Shown here piece by piece: positions 12,501 to 27,500 of a stretch of 64,000 nt of DNA; within the stretch, counting starts at the first letter, position 1, and the number at the start of each line of letters is the position of its first letter. Made by a program: the position numbers and the translations under genes. This DNA is from Bryum argenteum. Lineage: Eukaryota > Streptophyta > Bryopsida > Bryales > Bryaceae. Under the pieces are notes generated by a model that made no database searches, was not told the DNA's origin, and saw only the letters and a list, made by a program, of their open reading frames with translations. Location of the stretch: positions 21,431,001 through 21,495,000 of the forward strand of contig CM073325.1 in assembly GCA_037043015.1 (NCBI GenBank), given 5' to 3'.

Positions 12501-15500
12501 AGTGTCAGAGTCAAAGAAAGAGTGCGAGAGCGTGAGGCTCGGCGAGTGTCTAGGTGTGGGTGTGCCGCCACAACTGCTATTCCCGGAGCTTCACTCAACG
12601 ACTGTGCCTATCTGAGGGTCCCATTTTGAGTGACATAGTAAGAGTGCCAGTGCGTGTGTCGCCACAAGTGCCCTCTGCAAGCGTTCCAGCACGGCTTCCA
12701 GGGATCAAGTTCGAGTGTCAGAGAACAATGCAAATGCGAGAGTCCCGTGTGCTTGCGAGTCGCCCCGTGCAGGTGTGCTGCCACAAAGGACCTGCTACGA
12801 TCGTCCCGACCTGATCACGAGTTTCATTGCGAGTGCGACCGATCCGATCATCGAATCTCAAGTCCTGCAGAGATCATTAATCCAAGCTTAGATACTCGAT
12901 TTCACAATGTATAATTATGCGAGAGTGCTAGCATATAACAAAAGTCGAGAGGAAAAATAGCAGTAAATCCGGAGCATTTGCTTACAGGAGAGAAGGCCAG
13001 GATTCGCAGGTGTATGTGTTGTCCCGGCGAGTGCGAGTGTTCGTGCGGGTGTGCCGCCACAACTGGTTTCCCCGGAGCGTCACTCTACGACATTGACTGT
13101 CTGAGGATCCCGGTTCCAGTGTCATAGTATGAGTGCGACTACGAATGTCCCGGATAGTACGAGTGCTCCCTTGCGGGTGTACCGCCACAAGTGGGTCTCC
13201 ACGAGCATCTCACTACTGCTGTGTTAGTGCCAGGGACCAGATCGAATTCTAGAGTCCGATGCAAACGGGAGAGTCCCGGTGTGGTAACAAGTGGCATCGT
13301 TCGGGTGTGCCGCCACGAGAGTCTCAAATAGAGTGAGCCAGTGCAGATTCCCAGATCGAACAGTTTCAGTGCGAGAGGGACCATTTTGCAGCGTGTGTCG
13401 CGCACATCAAATTCTTCGTCCTTCACGTATCGCATATTCAACAATGTATCAGTATGCAACAAGGCAAGCATATTTCGACAGTCGAGAGGTCAGAAAGCAA
13501 ACAAGCCAAAGAACTCGCTTACAGACCATTTGGCCCGGATTCGCAGATCTACTTGATTCTTGATTCGCAGGTCATCTTGATTGGTGCCTGCCCCAGACGA
13601 TCCACCATGAAGGTGCCTGTGCAAGTTACAAGTGTGATTGAGAGAGATGAAGTGCCAGTGACTCGGCGAGTGCCGCCACTCCTGGCCTTTCTCGAGGCTC
13701 TTACGACGAGTGCCTAATGAAAGTCTGCCGCCACTTATGGCCATGCAGAGACCGTACCTTTCATGTGTGTGGGTGCTGGAGTAGGTGTGCCGGCGCCTAA
13801 GGTGTGTATGTTCCAGCCGGCATGTGAATTTTTTGATTTTTAACGGGCGCCACAAGTCCATCGGCTCAAAATCACTCTCGAATGGCGCACAGAAGCCTGA
13901 TGCCGGCACTACGGACTGGTCTGCCGGCATCCAGCGAGTCTTGCCGCTACCGGCACCCCTTCAGATGACCCCCCGGTCGGTGGGTGTGCCGGCACTTATA
14001 GGGAGGCTGCCGCTGCCGGCGCCCGAAGAGGTGAGCCGGCGTAGAGTGACTCGATCACTCTGCTGTGGGTGTGCCGGCACTTAGTGGATGGCTGCCGCTG
14101 CCGGCGCCCGAAGAGGTGGGCCGGCGTGGGGGCGATGTTTACAGGCTGCTGTGTGGGTGTGCCGCGACTTTTGTGCTGGAAATCCATGTGTATGAAGCTT
14201 GACTGCGATTTCAAACCACATAGCATGTCAGTCCCACGAGAGTGCTTAGGCTATCTTGTGACAACTTCACCATCCCACCTCTTCGCAAGCTTTCAACCAG
14301 CACACCCAGCCATGAAACTAGCCGGGTAATCCAAACCTTCTCTGCATTCTATCCGTTACAAATCAACTCAGCAATGCACGTACCTGAGGGGGATAACCAA
14401 GCCATGCAGCTCACGAGTGCTGGTGTGCCGCCACGAATTGTCACACACGATCGGTCCATCAATATTGTCGCAGTACAATTTCCCGAGTACGAGTGTCAGT
14501 GCGAATTTCCATGTGTGTTTGCGTGCGTCCTTGTGCTGGTGTGCCGCCATGAATGACATTTGACGAGCGTCCCACCACGAGTGTCGCAGTGCGGGGGAGT
14601 CGGGACGAGTGGCCCGCAATGATAATCCCAATGTGTATGTGCCGCCACGAAGGACCTGCCCAGAGTGTCTCACCGAGACTGTTCAACTGCGACAGTCCCA
14701 GTACTACGGGTCCAACTTCGAGATTTCTATATTGAATACGAATGTACTCAGACGAGTTTCACAGCGCGACTGTGGGTGTGCCGCGACTTGTTTGCTGGAA
14801 ACAACGATGTGTATGAAGCTTGACTGCGATTTCAAACCACACAGCATGTCAGTCCCATGAGAGCGTGTTACCCGACTGACGTCATCGGGTAACCACGGCG
14901 GCCAAAGCGGGAGCAGCAGCGGCAACGGGGATAGCAGTACTTTTCGGTGGAGGTAGCAGCAGTTAACTGCAGATGCCTCGGCAGTCGATAAGAGGCACCG
15001 TTCGGGTTCAGGGATATCCGCGGCAGCCGTAGTATAAAAGGTTGTAGAAAATAGGAGAAGGGGACTCGTTTTTTGGGGTAGTCATCGTAGAAACATAGTT
15101 GCGCTATACACTGAGCACACACACTCACTTGTATTCCGATCTGATGTTTGAATAAAACAGGCCAAGAGCCGAAACCTTCCTCTCCCATATCTGTACTGTG
15201 AAGCTCTCTCTTTTTCTCTCTCACTCACTCGATCTGCTATCAAGGAATATCGTGGTCAGCTTCGATCAGAACCCTAACACATCTGCAAGACTGTGTGACT
15301 TTTGGGTGTCTGACTGTGTGGAGATATCCACGGTTATCATAAGTTAGCATGGACAGATACCCGAGCCCACGGCACAGCCTCGGAGGCCTTCAGTAGCCCG
15401 GAGTTTCGAGACTTGTGCATTACCACGCTATTGACCGCTGGGTTAACACCTCTCCACCTCGGTATCAGTATTAACCGTGGTTGCCATGGCAGGGCCTCTA

Positions 15501-18500
15501 TCTTCCACGACCGTCCCCTGAAGTCAACTCTTGCCCTCTTGGGTAGACTGAGCAAGGCTCAGCCCCCCCCTCTTTTCGGCTATCTAAAAGTACAGAAGGA
15601 TATCTTCGGCATCCGAGCTCGTAAAGCATTCCATCCTTCGTTAACCAAGGATAACATTTTGGCGACCATGCTGGGGATGGAATGTTGAGTCGGCCCGAAG
15701 AACAGGAAATAAAAACACCAAACAGAACACAATGCCTCCACGAAAAGCAACCGAAAAAGCTACGGAACCTGAGGAGGCCGCACCCCAAGATGACCAAGAT
15801 ACCACGAGGGAATTGCTCCAGTGGATGAAACAACAAATGACAGATTTGGCGGCAAAAAACGATGCCACAAATGCCAAGATTGAGTTACTAAACTCACAGT
15901 ATCTCCAAGGGGTGGGAACCTCTACAACTGCTCCACCCATCGTCAACCTGGCCGGACCATCACAGCTACCGCCAATTGACCCAGCCATGACCGCTTCTAT
16001 GGCATCCAGAGAACGAGAACGACTAATCAAGTTGCCAAAGATACCCTACCCAGTCTTTGACGACTCCGGTGACCCTGATTGGCACGTACGCAGATTTAAG
16101 GTGATAGCACGGACCAACGGTGTCACCAGCACCGAAGACTTACAGAATATCTTCGGAACCACACTCCAAGGTAATCACATCAATTGGTACATCGATTTTG
16201 AGACCGAGCATTTGCTACCAATATGGGAAGAAATGGAGCGTAGCTTTTTGCAGAAATTCCGAAAACTAAAGACAAGCTCGGCAATACTTCGAGCTTTAGG
16301 CAACATGCAGCAAGAAAGAAATGAACCTGTCGACAAGTTTTATGACAGATTCAAGCAGCTGGCCGACAAACTCAGCCAACGGCCTGAAGAAGACTACCTA
16401 TGTGAATGGTTCAAAAAGGGCTTGCTACCGTGGATACAACAAGGCATCATTATCCGCGGTGTCAAAACATTACAGGACATACTCACAGCTGCCAATGACA
16501 TCAGTAGGGAATTTAGCGTCATCGATAAAACACAGGCACCATTGCTTCCACTGCCAACACCAAGAATGCCTAGCCGGGCAGCAACGACACCATGTGCTAC
16601 CTGCGGCAAACTCCATGCAGGGCGCTGTTGGTTTGCAAATGCGCCCGTCAGGACGGAAGATACTCGGCCCACACGAACTAAGGCAGCGTCCATGTATCCA
16701 GAGGAAGTCGACGTGGACGCCTTTCAGCCTGGCAGAAACGATGGGTGTTGGGAATGCGGATCCCCACACCACAGACGAAGCCAATGCCCTGTGTTGAGAC
16801 AGCGTTGGGCCAACACCCGTGCTACCGCGGACACCAAAACTCACCCCGGAAGCACCGACGCTAATGTAGGCAACAGAAGGGGGGGAGTTACACTCACCGA
16901 AGTCCACGGCACTAACGTGGCCACCATAAGCACCGCCGCGGTAACCACAAGATCTAAAGCTACCTCAGATGAAGCAGATAAACATGTCATAGAACATCGC
17001 AAGCCATTCGCAGGACAACATTGGGAACGACTGAACAATCTGCGAACACAAATTCAAACCGACCTTGAAACAGCGGTGGTCCCAGATCTGCAACAGGTAT
17101 TAGAAAAAACCGATGTGCGCATCACATTAGCTGATCTGTTGAAAATCAGCCCGGAATTGCAAACATACCTGCAAAATATGCACAAAATCTCGACCACGGC
17201 CACGACAACCGTGGAAATTAATGCGACAACCATAGACACCGATGCCGCCGTCATACATGTCCGATTAGGACAACACCAGTTAACCAATGTATTAGTTGAT
17301 GGAGGCTCCGGAGTCAACGTTATCAGCGATCACCTAAGACAACAGTTGGGACTACCCCACCCCATGACAGCACAGTTCGTCTTGAGAATGGCAAATGATG
17401 CCCCGGTGACCCCATTAGGGATACTTTCCACCGTGGCCATCACAACTCACGGTATCTCTACACCGGCAACCTTCGTCGTTATCGACATGCCGGACAGCAG
17501 CAATTTCCCTATGATTTTGGGCCGACCTTGGTTAAGAGACATGAATGCAATTCATGACTGGGCCAGAAATCAGATCAGAATTCGAAGATACGGGAAAACG
17601 ATGATCATTCCCGTGGACAGCTGTATCACTCGAGAAAGAGTCAAACAGATCAGGAATCAGGCTGGCACGGCCTGGGGGAAAGGTCTCACGCACGAGCAAG
17701 AAGCTTTGGTGTTCCACGCCGACCCTGATCTAATCCCACTGGCAGAGATCCACTTCGCCACCGTAGTTTCAGAAGAAGATACCCTCAATATCCCACCCAG
17801 GTTCACCACCGAGGTATCCGAAGAAGTCATCATTGATAAAACCCCGGCAACCGAAGCTTTAAGTAAACAAATAGTAACTGGATGGACACATGGGTCCACG
17901 GAGCAGGTACAGTTGGTCAACCTTGGCACCAAAAACGAACCAAAGAATGTCAAGATCAACGCCGACGCACCGCATGATATCAAACAAGCGACTATAGCGC
18001 TCTTCAAAGAATACCGCGATATTTTTGCCTGGTCGCATGAAGACTTAAAGGGGATACCAAAGACTATAGCCGAGCACACCATAGATCTGGTACCAAATGC
18101 TCACCCAGTGCAACAACGCAGATACCGCATGAACCCGAACTATGCTGTCAAGGTCAAAGCAGAGCTAGAAAAGCTGCTTGAGGCCAAGTTTATATCACCG
18201 GTAGACTCGGCACCATGGCTGTCTCCGATGGTCATCATTCCCAAAAAGAATGGCGCCTTACGAATCTGTGTGGATTTTCGTAAACTTAATGCGGCAACCA
18301 AAAAGGATCACTACCCTTTACCATACATGGAAGAAATTATTGACGAAGTAGCGGGACATGAGATGTATTCATTTCTGGATTGTTTTTCCGGCTACTATCA
18401 AGTCGCAATGGCAGAGCAAGACAAGAGCAAAACCGCGTTTTCCACGGAGTGGGGTCCCTACCAATTCGAGAGAATGCCTTTTGGAGCAAAAAACGCACCC

Positions 18501-21500
18501 ATGACATTTCAACGTGTCATGGAGTTGATTTTTCGCCCTTACTTGAAGAAATTCTTCCGCATATATCTAGATGATGGCACGGTGTACGGGCGAATGCAAG
18601 ACCATGTTTGCCAATTAAGACAAATTTTTCAGGCATGCAGGGAAAACGGGGTAAGCCTAAATGCCGACAAATGCATGTTTCTTTTCTTCGCAGGAGTCAT
18701 CTTAGGCTATATTGTTTGCAAATATGGCAAACTCCCCGACCCATCCAAGATCCAAGATATCCTAGACATGACTCCACCTAAAGGTCAAAAGGGTGTCCAG
18801 AGATTGCTTGGTGTCTCACAATTCAACAGAATGTACATCGAAAAGCTAGCACACCTGATGGCACCGATAGCTGCCTTAAATCATGCGGGGTATTCCTACC
18901 CCCGAGATTGGACCCCGGCAGCACAGACAGCGCTGGATAAAATTAAACAGACATATTCCCAGGCACCGATACTACTGGCTCCTAACTGGGCCAAGCCTTT
19001 CCACGTCCACACAGATGCCTCCAAGATTGCCGTGGGAGTAATGTTGGCACAAAATATCAACGGCAAACATGATCAACCGGTGGCATACGCTAGCAGGTTA
19101 TTGAACCAAGCAGAGCGGAATTATTCAACCACGGAGAGAGAAGCGCTAGCGATGGTCTACGCAGTCAAGAAATTTCGACATTACTTGTTAGGAAACAAGT
19201 TCAGATTCATGGTGGATCATCACAGTTTATCTTACTTGGTAAACCAGCCTTTGATCACCGGAAGAGTCGCTCGGTGGATCATGATTCTCATGGAATATGA
19301 CTTCGAAGTAGTTTTTGTGCCAGGAAAACGACATATCGTCGCAGATTACCTCTCCCGCGACACCAATGCTACCGAAGAAGGCATTGATGATTCATTTAAT
19401 GAGCCTTATATACAAGCTGCCTCACTGCAGGCCCCCATGGTTACCGCGGAAGCACCGATCAACTACAGAAGTGACATCATGGCTTACTTAAGCCAAGGGC
19501 GGATTCCCAATGGGATCACAGGTACCCATAAAGTCAACTTTGTGCGAACTACGCTACCCTATACAATGATTGACAATAAACTGTATCGCAAAGGTGCCGA
19601 TCTGGAAATCAGGCTCTGCGTACCCACCGGGGAACAGCAACAAGTCGTCGATAATCTCCACGCTGGCCCCGCGGGCGGACATCAAGGACCGGACACAACA
19701 ATTCAGAAAATACTTGCTGCCAAATATTGGTGGCCCACGTTACACAAGGATGTCCACGCATACATTAAAAATTGCCACGTATGCCAAACAGCAACCACCA
19801 ACTTTCAGCATCAAGGAAAAGTACCACTCAAATCGATACCACCGTTGGGACCATTTCAGCGATGGGGCCTGGATTTTGTCGGTCCAATTAAACCAGCCAC
19901 AAAGCAGGGATACAAGTATATTTTGGTAGCCACGGATTACACCACCAAATGGGTAGAGGCAAAACCGTTACGTAACAATACTGCGGTGGTAACAGCAATT
20001 TTCCTCTATGAAAACATCATTACCCGTTTCGGGTGCCCCTTAGAGATTGTCTCAGACCAAGGCACACATTTCGTCAACACAGACATCGAAGATCTTATGA
20101 ACAACCATCTCATCAAACACAGGACAAGTACAGTATACTACCCTCAGGGAAATGGACAAGCAGAGTCAACCAATAAGACCATTTTAACCATGCTGCGCAA
20201 ATTTGTATTGGCTAACCAGGGGGATTGGGATGACTGTCTACCCGCTGCGCTGTGGGCCTACCGAGTGGCTACTAAAGCAGCCACCCAGCACAGCCCATTC
20301 GAGTTAGTTTATGGAGTGCAGCCGCTGTTACCGACAGAGTACATTGTACCGACATTCCAGTCCATACAACCTCGGGATTATCAGCCTCACCGCGTCTTGG
20401 CAGCACGTATACAGGATCTACACCGACTTGAAGAATTCCGGGGAGATGCGAGGCTCAACATCCTACGAAGACAGGAACTTAGTGCCAAGTATTTCCAAGG
20501 TACTAAGCCTCCTCGGATATTCCAAAAAGGAGATATGGTACTATGGTGTCCAAGAGATCCAAAAATTCGAAAATCCAAATTAGGAACAATTTGGCACGGA
20601 CCCTACAGGGTACAATTAGTTCTGCCAAATAATACAGTACTTTTGGTCAACAACAACAACTACGATAGCCAGGCAACCATTGTTAACGCAGCGAAATTAA
20701 AACAATACCATGCCAACACCCCAGACCAACAACCAATTGTTAGTCTGGGTCAATTACAACATTTGCTGTCTATGGAGTCCAAAGGGCAGAATTCGCAGCA
20801 GGACATCACTGATTCAACAGACCCCGTGGACACCAAAGATGCCGCTGTTAGCACAATTACCCAAGGGGCAAGTATGCCCCTTATTTACGTAAATCACATT
20901 CAAGTGGCCTTTTTTGACAAACAAAGCCAGGATAACTGTAATAATAACAGGGATACCGTGGAAATCATTAGCCAAGGAGGCGACCCCCTCGAAATGCATA
21001 GGCTAGCCACCAGAGGCCATCAAAGGCCTTACACAGCCGCCAAAATAGCCTTTGGCCGATGGCCACTGGTAGTCATAAATCCCACTCAGCCGCCAATTAC
21101 TCCAACTACCGCGGAAACCGAGGATGACAAATGGCCGTTGCAGACCCATTGTCCTCATTTGAGAACACACACAGTGCAACACTGCCTCACTGCCCATCCT
21201 TCTCTACCGCGCCGCCTTTGCTCTCCACTGTTTTCCGCTGTGCAGGTTGAGCTACACAACTCCGACACACCACGATTTTCCTCGGTAACCATGGCTGCTC
21301 GCAATGTGACTCCGCAGAAGGGGAAGCCCGCGGCGCCCTTCTTCATGCCGCGGCACCTCCTCGATTGGCGCAGCAGGATCGATGGTGTATGGACGCAGAA
21401 CACCGGCCTTCACAAATTTTGGGAAGATATGAAGACCTGGAAGCTCAACGTTCACCATTGCAGGCAATTTGTGGATTCCATGAAGCCGCAGAGCTGCGGA

Positions 21501-24500
21501 GGGCCTTACCCGACCGGCACCGTGGATGGCGTTGAAGTACAGATATCCGCGGCATATCTGTATCACCAATATGGGTGGGACGGCACCGGCATCACACAGT
21601 GGACAGAGGACTGTGGCTTTCAAAAGCCCGACATAGCACGGAGGATACCGGGGTTGGAGCCAAGGGAAAAGGATATGACACATACGCAGTAGGAGCAATG
21701 CTCAAGGAACCCTGGTTTTCACGCATCCGCGGCATCATCAGTCAGATATACTGTCGGTGCAATTGCAATTACATTTTGCCCGCACAGTTGGAACTGCTTT
21801 TCCTCGCAGATGCAGGAGCCAAGGTGAACTGGGGGATGCTTTTCGAGGATCACCTGGGTTTGGAGCTGCAAAATCATCAGAGGTTCACGGAGTACTCCAG
21901 CCCCATTGGTCCATTCTTGTCCACCTACATCATGCGCTATCTTCAGTATCACAAGATAAACGGTAAATTGCCACCTATGGCAACTTTCGTGGAAATCCAA
22001 CGCCGCAAGTTACCATCACCCATGAAAGCCATCAGGGACACCGCGGCACCAAACCCGAACAAGAGACAGCGAGCAGATGACGAGGGCCCCTCCACCCACG
22101 CAGGCACACTCGCAGGTCAACTCGATGCACAAGCATCGGCCATGGCAGCGTGTGTGGATAAAGTGCTGCGACACTTACAAGCTACCGAGGGACAGCAGAG
22201 GCAGCTACAGGAGGAGAAGGACCGTCACTCCAAAGCCACACAGGACCTACACACGCAATTGCACAAAAAGGAGGAGGAATTAGGTCAAGCAAACAAGAGG
22301 GTAGAAGAGGCTAACCGCGCTACCCAGATGCTGCAGAGTCAGCTAGCAGCAAAACAGATCGACATTCAGTCGATGACATCCACGCTTGAAGGAGTCACCA
22401 AAGAAAGAGACAGTGCGAAGGAACATCTGACATCCCTGTTAGCCCAGAACAAGGAACTGCGGCAGCAGTGCCGGAATTTGATTGATACTAATCCTTCGAA
22501 TCCTGAGGCACAAAGTCTGGAGGAGAGGCGCAAAACTTTGGTTATCGAGGAGGAAAACTTTGAAGCCAATAAGCAGGCTTGGGTCCACGATGCCGCGGCA
22601 GTATTGGGAGAGATATTGTTCAGGGCAATCCAACGAGAGCCTCCGCAGACAGACGACATCGCAGTCAACATGGTAGCAGCCTGCATCGAGGAGACACTCA
22701 CAAAATTACAGCTGAACGCGGATTACGAGGGAGAATGGCAAGAGTCCAGCCATGAAGACACCAATCTGCCCACGGATACCACGGTCACCGAGCAACATCA
22801 GCCTCCACAGCAGGTGACCGCGGCACCAGACTTCCCCGAGATAGTGGCCCAGGATGACACCGCAGGTACCGAGCAGGAGCATCAGCAAGATCAAGGTATG
22901 GACATACCGGAGGAGCAGTTACAGGATCGCGTGCACATCCCGGAACACCTTACCGACACCGAGCAGACACCACAGGCATCGCCGAGGGTAGCCGAGGAGA
23001 AGGAGCAATCACCAGCACACCCGCCGACATCCACAACGACGTCCACGGCACAGCCATCAACCATGGTAACCCCTAAGATTTCATTTGCATCTCACCGACA
23101 GGCGTTGATACAGTTATCAGATGATAACACATGGCATGTGGAACCTGAGAATGACAGCGATGCCGATGAGGAGTACCAGGATGCGCACGATGAAGTTCAA
23201 AAGTACTTCAACAACAACCCGGATTTGGCCCAGCGTTTTGCAGATCACACGGCTAGCGACGTGCAGTGTCCAGGTTGTAACAAAATGCTGGGCAAAACGG
23301 TCCACGATATCCATGAACATGCCAACACAATTCGAAACCGTCGTTTGCTTCACAGGGGCATTGCCGCGGCCATCCGATCGTTGTACGATGACCAGCCTCC
23401 ACCACGCCGACAACAACAATGGCCACGGGAACAGACTCGTCCCGACCGGCGACCAGCGGAGCGACGTGCCCGGCACTGAGCAATCCGGGACGGATTGCGC
23501 TCTCACAGGGAGGGCAAAATGTTACCCGACTGACGTCATCGGGTAACCACGGCGGCCAAAGCGGGAGCAGCAGCGGCAACGGGGATAGCAGTACTTTTCG
23601 GTGGAGGTAGCAGCAGTTAACTGCAGATGCCTCGGCAGTCGATAAGAGGCACCGTTCGGGTTCAGGGATATCCGCGGCAGCCGTAGTATAAAAGGTTGTA
23701 GAAAATAGGAGAAGGGGACTCGTTTTTTGGGGTAGTCATCGTAGAAACATAGTTGCGCTATACACTGAGCACACACACTCACTTGTATTCCGATCTGATG
23801 TTTGAATAAAACAGGCCAAGAGCCGAAACCTTCCTCTCCCATATCTGTACTGTGAAGCTCTCTCTTTTTCTCTCTCACTCACTCGATCTGCTATCAAGGA
23901 ATATCGTGGTCAGCTTCGATCAGAACCCTAACACATCTGCAAGACTGTGTGACTTTTGGGTGTCTGACTGTGTGGAGATATCCACGGTTATCATAAGTTA
24001 GCATGGACAGATACCCGAGCCCACGGCACAGCCTCGGAGGCCTTCAGTAGCCCGGAGTTTCGAGACTTGTGCATTACCACGCTATTGACCGCTGGGTTAA
24101 CACCTCTCCACCTCGGTATCAGTATTAACCGTGGTTGCCATGGCAGGGCCTCTATCTTCCACGACCGTCCCCTGAAGTCAACTCTTGCCCTCTTGGGTAG
24201 ACTGAGCAAGGCTCAGCCCCCCCCTCTTTTCGGCTATCTAAAAGTACAGAAGGATATCTTCGGCATCCGAGCTCGTAAAGCATTCCATCCTTCGTTAACC
24301 CAGGATAACAGAGCGCTTAGGCTATCTTGTGACAACTTCACCATCCCACCTCTTCGCAAGCTTCCAGCTAGCACACTCAGCCATCAAACAAGCCAGTTAC
24401 TCCAAACCTTCTCTGCATTCTATCCGTTGCTAATAAACTCAGCCATGCACTTACCTGAGGGGGATAACCAAGCCATGCAGCTCTTGAGTGCTGGTGTGCC

Positions 24501-27500
24501 GCCACGAATTGTCACACACGCTCGGTCCATCAATATTGTCGCAATACAAGTTCCCGAGTACGAGTGTCAGTGCGAATTTCCATGTGTGTTTGCGTGCGTC
24601 CTTGTGCTGGTGTGCCGCCATGAATGGCAGTTGACGAGCGTCCCACCACGAGTGTCGCAGTACGGGGGAGTCGGGACGAGTGGCCCGCAATGATAATCCC
24701 AATGTGTATGTGCCGCCACGAAGAACCTGCCCAGAGCGTCCCACCGAGACTGTTCAAGTGCGATAGTCCCAGTACAACGGGTCCAACTACGAGATTTCTA
24801 TAATGAGTACTAGTTTCACAGCGCGACTGTGGGTGTGCCGCGACTTGTGTGCTGGAAACATCGATGTGTATGAAGCTTGACTGCGATTTCAAACCACACA
24901 GCAGGTCAGTCCCATGAGAGCGCTTAGGCTATCTCGTGACAGCTTCACCATCCCCCTCTTCGCAAGCTTTCAGCCAGCACACTCAGCCATCAAACAAGCC
25001 GGTTACTCCAAACCTTCTCCGTTGCTAATCAACTCAAACATGCACGTACCTGAGAGGGATAACAAAGCCATGCAGCTCACGAGTGCTGGTGTGCCGCACC
25101 GAATTGACGATCGTCCCATCATTAGCAATTCAGTACAAGTTCCCGAGTACGAGTGTCAGTGCGACTGTCCATGTGTTCGTGTGCGTCCTTGTGCTGGTGT
25201 GCCGCCTTGAATGACAGTTGACGTGCGTCCCACCACGAGTGTCTCTGTGCGGGTGAGTCGGGACGAGTGGGCCGCAAAGATAGTCACAATTTGTGTGCCG
25301 CCACGAAGGACCTGCCAAGAGCGTCCCGCCGAGGCTTTTAAAGTGCGACGGTCCCAATACAGCAGGTCCAACTTCGAGAATTCTCGGTTGAATACGAACG
25401 TACTCAGACGAGTATCACAACGCGACAGCGGGTGTGCCGCGACTTGTGTGCTGGAATAAACGATGTGACTGAAGCTTGACTGCGATTTCAATCCATACAT
25501 CATGTGAATGCGCTTAGGCTATCATGTGACAACTTCACCATCCCTCCTCTTCGCAAAGCATTCAGCCAGCACAACCAGCCATCAAACAAGCCCTTCAGAT
25601 TCTCTAATCAACTCAGCCATGCAAGTACCTGAGATGGATAACAAGGCCATGCAGCTCACGAGTGCTGTTGTGTTGCAACGAATTGACACACGATCGTCCC
25701 ATCATTAGCGTCTCTGTACCAGTTCCCGAATACGAGTGTCAGTGCGAATCTGAGTTTGCGTGCGTCCTGGGGCCGGTGTGCCGCCATGATGGACCGCCAC
25801 GAGCATATCACCTCGAGTGTCCTCGTGCAGGTGTACCACAACAATGGCCGGATTAACCATACCTTAGAGTTTTGGCTGCTGGTGCCACAGATCGTCGCCG
25901 ACTCGCAGTCCCACTAGTGTGCCGCCCCGAGAGACGTACCACGAGTTTCCAACGACGTCTGTGCCTGCACAAGCGTCGCACTTCGAGTGTCCCAATGCGG
26001 GGTACCACTGCGGATGCATCAACGGAGTGCATGTAGAAGGGACCCAGTACTCCTGCGCCGCCACATGATACCCCTAAGACCATACCATCACAAGTTTCAT
26101 AATGCGAGTGGCCAAGAGCAATTGTGCAGCATCGAGTGTCCACAGGTGACCATATTCGAAATGAAATTTTTCAAAGGAATGATGGACAATACAGCAGAAG
26201 CTAACATTTCTGGGTGACCATGAAATGAGCAATTACCTTGTCAAAGAGCCCTTGCCACAAAACTTTCGAAGCATACGGAATGTGGTTGTCGAGAAAGTGC
26301 TTGGTGATCTTGGAGAAGCCGAACTTAGAAATCCGGACCGTGTCAATGGTGACGTGCATTCACAAGAGCAGAGCCGTTGTCCAGCCACGAGTGCCGATTA
26401 GAGAGCCGCCGTGAGTTTCATCTGGTCCGGCGTGGCCAACCTCACACTGATCGTACGAAGCAGACCGTTGCAGACGTTTAAATGCCCCCGCTCCCATAAT
26501 CCAACGCCCGGATAGCAGTTCGACCCCGACGCCCGAATTGCTCAGTCCCGAAGTGGCGGAGTCTCATATGGTCTCCGATCCCGGCAACATTCCCAGCGAT
26601 CTATATATAAAAAAACAGTAGAGAAAAGACATGGATTATTTCAAAGCACTTACCAGGGGTAGTATCTGGCGAGTCTTGAAGGCAAATGACTCCACGTGGG
26701 ACAGGTGTAGCTGCTCCAGGTGAGCAAATTTCTGCGGCGTCCTCTCCCGACATGGCAGGCGATCCCAAAGATGGATTCTTTGACGTGGCTGGATCTTCAT
26801 CAATCGGCGACCCCTGCGTCATAGCTTGACCTGTATAGAAGTCAACGGTGCTATTTAATTCGCCCATTAAAACATACACGGTCACTCAACTACTTTTTCG
26901 CGACACTCAACACCAGGTCACACAACTACTTATTCGCGGCACTCAACTCTCGCTCGAAACCTGCAGAGCAACGCATAAACATCAGCTAAGAGCCCAAGTA
27001 TGATGTCAATGTCCGAAAAGATCCAATGCTTCCGACTCAAACTTGCGAAGTGCTGCACGATTTAAACCTTGCGAAGTGCTGTGCTTTACCTAAAACGGCA
27101 GATATGCACCGACAAGGAGAGGAAGATGCCGAACCGCCGGCTACAGCACCATCGCCGGGTTACACACCGCCACGGTAATGAACTCCACAACTGCCGGGAG
27201 AGGAACTGCTCGACTATCGATCAAACAGCGCCGCCGTTAATGGTGATCGACCAGAGCTTCGACACTGCCGGCGCCAGCTTCAACACCGAAAGCGATGCCG
27301 ATGGCTCACCGCGGTAAGGCAATCAACTGCCTCCTCGAGAGCGCCGCTTTAACAGACTGCTCGACTGGGCCGCCGCTTTTACGGTGGATGGTGAGCACGA
27401 AAGCACGAAAGCAGGTTTCTGCATCCAAAACCCTACTCCAAAACTGCTCCACGACACGACGACCGCAAGAACCTTGGTCGCAGCTAGGGCGTGCCGCGAA

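Larger units (their letters stand above)
14866..24310 (+). mobile_element. Ty3/gypsy LTR retrotransposon, looks whole and very young
   Basis: TG...CA LTRs of 791 bp (14866-15656 and 23520-24310) bound the element, and the target duplication GAGCG flanks it (14861-14865 and 24311-24315). The LTRs appear almost identical (I see one difference), so the insertion is recent. A primer-binding-like TGGCGACCATG lies at about 15660 and a purine tract precedes the 3' LTR. Parts in order are gag with zinc knuckles, protease, reverse transcriptase, RNase H, integrase, then a further downstream open frame. No chromodomain is evident, so it resembles the non-chromovirus (Tat/Athila-like) side of the family. 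It sits antisense to gene A inside its predicted giant intron. Confidence 0.9.
8834..26653 (-). other. predicted 17.8-kb intron of gene A
   Basis: The minus strand shows a donor CCTG|GTAAGT at 26653 and an acceptor TTATCTTGCAG ending at 8834. Both flanking exons are in phase 1 and acidic. The interval contains a 1.9-kb TIR element, a repeat array and a full gypsy element, all of which would be spliced out. Transcript evidence is needed; the alternative is two separate genes. Confidence 0.4.

Noticed and set aside
11499-14856. Many 60-140 codon frames in the repeat array
   Set aside because: They lie on both strands of degenerate tandem repeats, share the repeat words and show no conserved protein motif.
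14868-15224. A 118-codon minus-strand frame, with a second copy at 23522-23878
   Set aside because: It is just LTR sequence, identical in both LTRs because the LTRs are nearly identical.
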